Shown here: piece after piece, positions 58,570-64,000 of the stretch
How the letters are laid out: each line of letters opens with the position of its first letter
How positions within the stretch are numbered: the stretch's first letter is position 1
Assembly: GCF_020382885.2 (NCBI RefSeq)
Contig: NC_058502.1
Coordinates: 12,613,950-12,677,949, forward strand
DNA: 64,000 nucleotides
DNA from: Scatophagus argus
Lineage: Eukaryota; Chordata; Actinopteri; Scatophagidae
Direction of reading: 5' to 3'
The notes under the pieces: generated by a model
Database searches by the model: none
Seen by the model: the letters and a program-made list of their open reading frames with translations, nothing else
Told to the model about the DNA's origin: nothing
Position numbers and translations under genes: made by a program

Positions 58570-61500
58570 TCACAGCCCCTCTGTCTTTGCTTTAAGCAGG
58601 TCTGGTTGACCACTGGGAAGATTAGGTGAGGGTGCTGACTTTGAGGGGCTGTTGTTTCCCTCAACAAACATGTTGGGGATATCTTGCCCAAAGTAGATCT
58701 TACTGTTGGCTGCTATGGCCTGGTACTTCATCAGCTCCAGGTACTCTGGGGTTAACTTCAGCTGTGATGAGAAAGACAAAAGTATGTGAGTATTAGATTT
58801 GAGCTGGAGTGGGTCATTATCATTCTTCATGACAATACTGGTGTGAATCTTAACAAGACCTGACTATAAACAGCGTCTGTAACATTGCTACTGCCTCTAA
58901 TGTGGAGGATTTGGTTCCAAAAACATCTAGTTATCATTCAAAACAGTCCGGAACAATTTAAAATTAGTTTACAGTTTGGTACTGACTGCATATGCGCTCA
59001 ACTTGCACTGTGGTATCATTTTAAGGCCACTGAATTAGACGCTGCATGTGTGTTTATTTGTTAACATGATTTTCTTACCCTGTTTGCTTCAGCATACTTG
59101 GCAGCAGTGTAATATTCTGCATCAGCTTTAGCTTTCTCCCTTGCTAGGAAGGCAGCATCTGAAACAAAGGCACAGTGTTCAATGAAACAGCCATGTGACT
59201 GACCAGTTCACCAGGCGCCACTCCACACAATTCCATCTCACAGAAAAGAAATAAAAGCAGGGTGGCTAACCTTCTATTTCAGAGATCCTCTTCTCCGTCT
59301 CCTTCTCCATCACCTTCTGTTGGAACTGGATCTCTGCTACCTGGGCAACTTTCTGAGCCTCTGTAGGACAGAGAAACATGTGAGCTTCAACAACTGCACA
59401 GAAGAAGGAGGCTGATCGTAGGGCTATACATGGTTGACTGAAAAAAGGGAAACTGTAATGCCTGTCATGCAAATCCAAACCTATCTGAGCGATTTACAGC
59501 AAAACACCATCACATTTACCAATAATGGCCTTCTTCCTTTCAGTCTCTGCTTCCTTTTCCACCACCTTTTGAGTCTGAGCTGTTATCAACAGACGAGTCT
59601 TCTCAGCTTCCCTGCATACACACACACACACAAAAACAAGGCTCTTGCAAATATTTTCCTTTCCGCATAGTCTTACTTGAACTGAGGGGGTGGGTAACAG
59701 GAGAGAATATAGAAACATGCACAAAGACTGCACTGGTAAGGACAAATTTGCAAACTCACATGAGTTCAAAGTTCCTCCTGATAGCCTCAGGGATCTTTGG
59801 CTTGGTAACACGGACGGCCTTCATTGGGATATTGAAACAGCGCAGAGGGAGAAAAAAGAGAGAATAAGAAAATGACCTTTTGCTCCCTATCAATGTGGCA
59901 GATAATTTTACAGAGAGTGGATCACTGGATATCAGGCAAGTCGGGGTTCTCACCTGCAAATGACCAGCTGGTGTCATTTGACTACACTGCCACAATAGTG
60001 AATGGCTGCATTGTACACTGAAGTTGTGTTGTGCAATAGTCCTTACAATGACTGCGTCTGCATTCTTTTATGAACCTTGCACAGGAGGGCCACACTGATC
60101 CATGTACCTTACATTTCACCTTGTCTAATTAGAGGACTACAGTAAATACTACGATGAGAAAGTGAGATTCCTATAGCAGTCACTGTGACCCTGAGCCTTC
60201 CTACTTCCAATACCCCTCTGCTGCCCATGTTGCGTGTGTTTAAATACCTGTATTGTAAGTCCAGGTGCCATAACATTAAGATCCTTCTGCAACGCAGTCT
60301 TCAGATTCTCATCTATAATGTCTGCAAGACACCAAAGAGCAGCTGTCTAAGTGTATTCAGGAATTTCAGGAATGAAAACATGACAAGTTGCCTTCTATGT
60401 AATGCATTAAAATCAAAGAATGCTAACAGTTTCATGAGAAATGTTTACTTACCAAACAACTCGATGTAGACCTCCTGTAGTGTGTGTACACTGCAGAACT
60501 GGTTGAGTTCATGGTGAATCTTGTTGAAAATTAGAGTTTTGTCATAATCAGCAGTGTAGTTTCTCACAATGTCAACCACTGCAAATGAAAGAACAAAACT
60601 GTCAGTTACTGTAAAGTCAAGCAGCTGGCTTGGTGAATGAGTCAACGAAATAACATTTGCAATGCAGGAAATCAGAACATTTTTTACCTGCTGTAGGGAC
60701 CAGCATGTTAACAACTTCTATCCTGTCAAAATAAATCATCACACCGCCACTGCAATGGAAAAAAAAAAAAATTATATTCATCATATTTCATGAATGAATA
60801 CATTTTTCAACAGCAACATTAAGCTCAGTCTTACCTTGTTCCACAAGGCACATTCTTGATCTCATCAGTTTGGAGGGTTGTCTGAAACAAAAAAATTCAT
60901 GCAAACATTTAATTAGAAACATTTATTGGAATAATTTTTCCAAGTTCCAGGTGACTGTGTCACGACTAACAAGTGACAGTATGATGATTGCGTTTAAAAG
61001 GGACATCCTTGAAAAATGCTCAGTCATTTACCAATCTGGATAGGGCACGATTCACCACTTAATGAAACACAAGATTAAGTAAATGGATATTACTACCAGC
61101 TTGGGAACACTTGAATATTTCATCTTAATAATAAAAAAAGGTTTCTTGATTATTAATTGTAACAGAGAAGATAAATTCAAGATAATACAAGATAAATTCA
61201 AATGAATCTATTCTAAGCGTACTCATTATCATAACAAATGGTGCATAAACTTGGTGTAAAATAAGGGCAGCCATAGTTGAATGGCAACATGTTTTAATGC
61301 TACAGCTGATTTAATTATAGAAGAGCTCGTTCAGGTTTTTCACTTCCGTTTGATTCTTATATTTGACATACCACAGCTAAAAGGCCAAGTCTGGGGGCTG
61401 AAAGTTAAGTTTACCTGGACTGATCTGTAGGTGGTAATGAAAGGCAGCATGATGTGATATCCAGGACCATTGGGAGTAGTGAGCAATGCCCCACCCCTGA

Positions 61501-62320
61501 AACAAACACAAACAAATTATTTGGTTTGACCTTTCAGCATCAGTATCTCCTGGCTGTAAAGAGAAAAGACAAAAGAAAAAGACACAAATGTCTTACGGAG
61601 GTGCAACAGTTAATTTAACAGGGTGTAGTTAAATTTTATCAACCTAAATTCAAGTCTGGAAAAGGGCAGTCATGAGACATTTCCACCCAGAAAATATTTT
61701 TAATGATAGTAATACTCAAATGAAGCTTTTTGGAATGCTTTGAGGTTAGAATACAACAAGAAAACAACACCTTGCTTTGATAAACAAATAAGATCAAGAG
61801 AAAGTTCCTCTTTCGCCTGTACAAGCATTTCAAATGCACTTTTGCTGGTATTAATACCACAGTAAAAGTCCTGCATTAAAAAGGTTATTTCAGCGAAAGA
61901 ACAAAAAAGTATTAGCATCAAAATACTGTCTACTTAATAGTGCCAAAAGTAAAAGAATTCATGAGACAGACTGGCTTACTTCAGAATAAAATAGATTATA
62001 TTATTGGATTACAATAATTTATTGGTTTAATGCTGTGGCTGGTAAATATGGAGCTAGTATGAATTTGCATATATACATGTTACACATGTATAAACATGCT
62101 ACTACACATACTGCTAGGTATCTTGTGAATTCCCCTTGGAATAGAATACAAGAGATTATATTGAAATATGTTCATTGATTATATTTTGTGTATGTGTATA
62201 CCTGTAATACACAGCAAGATGTCCTTCTTCTATCTTGTGAATAGAGGAGTGCAACATGATGGCAACCACTCCTGCTATTGCAGCAAATACCGCCCCAACA
62301 TGCGGCATCGTCATCCTCAT
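58570..62320 (-). CDS. erlin1: Erlin-1, ER lipid-raft SPFH/prohibitin protein, 11 coding exons
   Basis: Exons in transcript order: 62320-62202, 61496-61415, 60881-60835, 60749-60688, 60578-60453, 60321-60248, 59818-59760, 59611-59520, 59360-59271, 59158-59079, 58761-58570; 340 residues with frame kept. An N-terminal signal-anchor helix (about 8-24) is followed by [18 protein letters not shown] and the SPFH domain, with the conserved lumenal N-glycosylation site NYT (110-112). A long charged coiled region ([28 protein letters not shown]) and [15 protein letters not shown] complete the family pattern; the last 35 residues are divergent. Erlin complexes in cholesterol-rich ER domains direct activated IP3 receptors to RNF170-mediated degradation and restrain [24 protein letters not shown] and RRNFELMEAEKT favour erlin1 over erlin2. 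Confidence 0.95.
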
Positions 62321-63760
62321 TAGACCTCACCTATAGGCAGAGAGATAAACATTTGGCAATATTTATACAACATGTACTCAGGGCACCACTGTTTATCAGC
62401 AGCAGTGTGCTGCATCCAGTCAATAAGTGGTTTATTAGGTAAACCTAGCTCCAACTAGTACAGTCCAATACAACAGCCCAGTTTTAATGTTCAGCTTTGT
62501 TGAATCACTGCTAGCCCAGTGCTTATTCAACTTTATGGTTTTGGGTGGTGTAGTTTGTGGTTCTGTATTAAATGGAATTGCTTTGCTGACAGGTATTTCA
62601 ACTAATAACAACAAAACCAAAACAATCCACAGAGTTACGTCGGGAGGCAGAAAACGCATTTTAAAAGTAATCTGCACTGAGCGTTTTTTGAAAGTTTGAA
62701 ACTTCAGAAAGACTAAGTGGTGGAATCCTTAGTGTTACAGACGAAGGGGTAAAATTTTACAGCGTTACTCAACTGTCATTAGCAATGGCTTAGTTTCTTT
62801 CAAACGAGTATCATTAAAACATTACACATACTTCAACTTACACGGCTCGCCATATATATATATAGCTTGGTATATCTGGGTTACTGCGTCGGTTATCTTT
62901 AGTAAATGTAATGTATCCTGACTTTAACACAAGTGCACCCAGGTCAAAAACGTTAGCTTACTGAACTCAAGTCAGCCACTCACATTCGTTCAGGTTAACA
63001 TTTAAACAACTCTACAGCAAGTCTAGGCTTAGAGCGTATTTGACAGCCAATTTTAACCCTAAAGAGACTGTTTTAACAGTCAGCATGCACACTATATATA
63101 GTCATGATAATGACATCGAACAGTGTGTTATAGTTAGCTGCCTGTATTGGAAAGTGAAGTAACCAGAACGTTTAACAGCTAGCGCTAACCTGCATGATTG
63201 GCTTGCAGAAATTACTTGAAAGCAGAAAACGAACGAGTAAATATTGTCCAAACATGGAGAAACGTGTTTACACCACAGCTAGGTCTCTTGCAAACAATCA
63301 TCACATTGAACGTCTCAATTAATTCACTTCAGTAACAGCACAAGCTGACACACCATTCGCTTAGTAACGTTACCCTAGCTAACCGTGCTAGCTAACTAGA
63401 TAGCTTTCATTATTGGGTGGGTTCGGAAGTCAGCCACTCCGTCAGTTTCTTGTAGCTTTATGCTAACATTAGCTTGCTAGGCAACTAGCGTAAAACAACC
63501 GAGTCAACTCACCCCACACTGCGCTGAAATTAAATGTTCAATATAAAGGCTTTAAAATAAATAGTTCATTTAAAATAAGTGTAATTACCTCTGTACCGAA
63601 CTGTCTTCCGTTGTGGTCTTATCATTCAACAACCCATCCCCCTCACCCCGCCTCCCACAGATCTCGCTCTCGCTTTTACTTATGCTGCCTTCTCGTACAG
63701 TCGGAAATATTAGAGTTATTATGGTATTATGAGGGCGCGAGCGCGAAAATTTAGTCCAGC
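62321..63760 (-). promoter_or_regulatory. erlin1: erlin1 5'UTR intron, first exon and promoter
   Basis: The start-codon exon has an acceptor (CTATAG) at 62331-62332. A minus-strand donor ACAGAG|GTAATT at 63588 marks a non-coding first exon, about 63589-63700. Upstream on the plus strand GCGCGAAA (63741-63748) matches the E2F consensus TTTCGCGC in reverse. Intron 62331-63588 is AT-rich with no other gene. Confidence 0.6.
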
Positions 63761-64000
63761 TATTCAAATTTAAATCCTAAATTAAAATCCCAGATTTTAA
63801 TGAACATGTACCACCTCCATATTTCTTCATGAGAAGTCAAAAATTTTAAAGCACTCGTGTCTCTCATACATCTTTCTTATTTATCTGACATCGTGAAAAA
63901 CAGTATAACAATAAGACAGTGGCTTACTTATAAAGAAAAATATAAATACATTTTTCTTGTGCATATGAACGAAAAAGTAAGGCAGACTGCCACGTGCAGC
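63761..64000. other. Window edge, no gene seen
   Basis: AT-rich 240 bp beyond the erlin1 promoter; nothing recognisable. Confidence 0.4.

Overview
The window is nuclear DNA from a ray-finned fish. Genes are split by GT-AG introns, intergenic space is compact, and CA/GT microsatellites, tRNA-derived SINEs and foldback (MITE-like) repeats are common. The gene content matches the vertebrate block around human 10q26.3, with spef1 and erlin1 beside it. A percomorph-type teleost is my best guess from compactness and repeat style; the species cannot be read from the sequence.

Layout: sprn (shadow of prion protein, minus, 352-810); echs1 (mitochondrial enoyl-CoA hydratase, plus, 2371-6152); an intergenic stretch with two enhancer-like blocks; fuom (fucose mutarotase, plus, 9466-10838) tail-to-tail with prap1 (proline-rich acidic protein 1, minus, 11348-12729); a gene desert of about 22 kb (12.8-34.9 kb) with repeats and several candidate conserved non-coding elements; msx3-type MSX homeobox gene (plus, 34904-36048) tail-to-tail with znf511 (minus, 37874-40286); adam8 (plus, 41605-49405, 25 coding exons); spef1 (plus, 50421-53126); erlin1 (minus, 58570-62320).

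All nine protein-coding genes could be assembled by hand with consistent reading frame across every splice junction. Predicted lengths are sprn 152, echs1 291, fuom 154, prap1 246, msx3 255, znf511 306, adam8 883, spef1 238 and erlin1 340 residues; where I recall the human protein (ECHS1, FUOM, SPEF1) lengths agree within a few residues. Order and relative orientation of echs1, fuom, prap1, znf511 and adam8 are the same as in human; paox, mtg1, caly and tubgcp2, which lie among them in mammals, are not seen.

The genes do not form a pathway. They include metabolic and housekeeping genes (echs1, fuom, erlin1), secreted or surface proteins (sprn, prap1, adam8), a cilium gene (spef1, with a textbook RFX X-box 117 bp upstream of its start) and one developmental transcription factor (msx3), whose regulation probably explains the desert. 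I saw no new multi-gene system. The most unusual items are the repeat structure of fish prap1, a GC-AG intron and an in-frame 39-nt candidate cassette exon between GT repeats in spef1, the X-box, CTCF-like sites bracketing msx3, and retroposons with intact target-site duplications.
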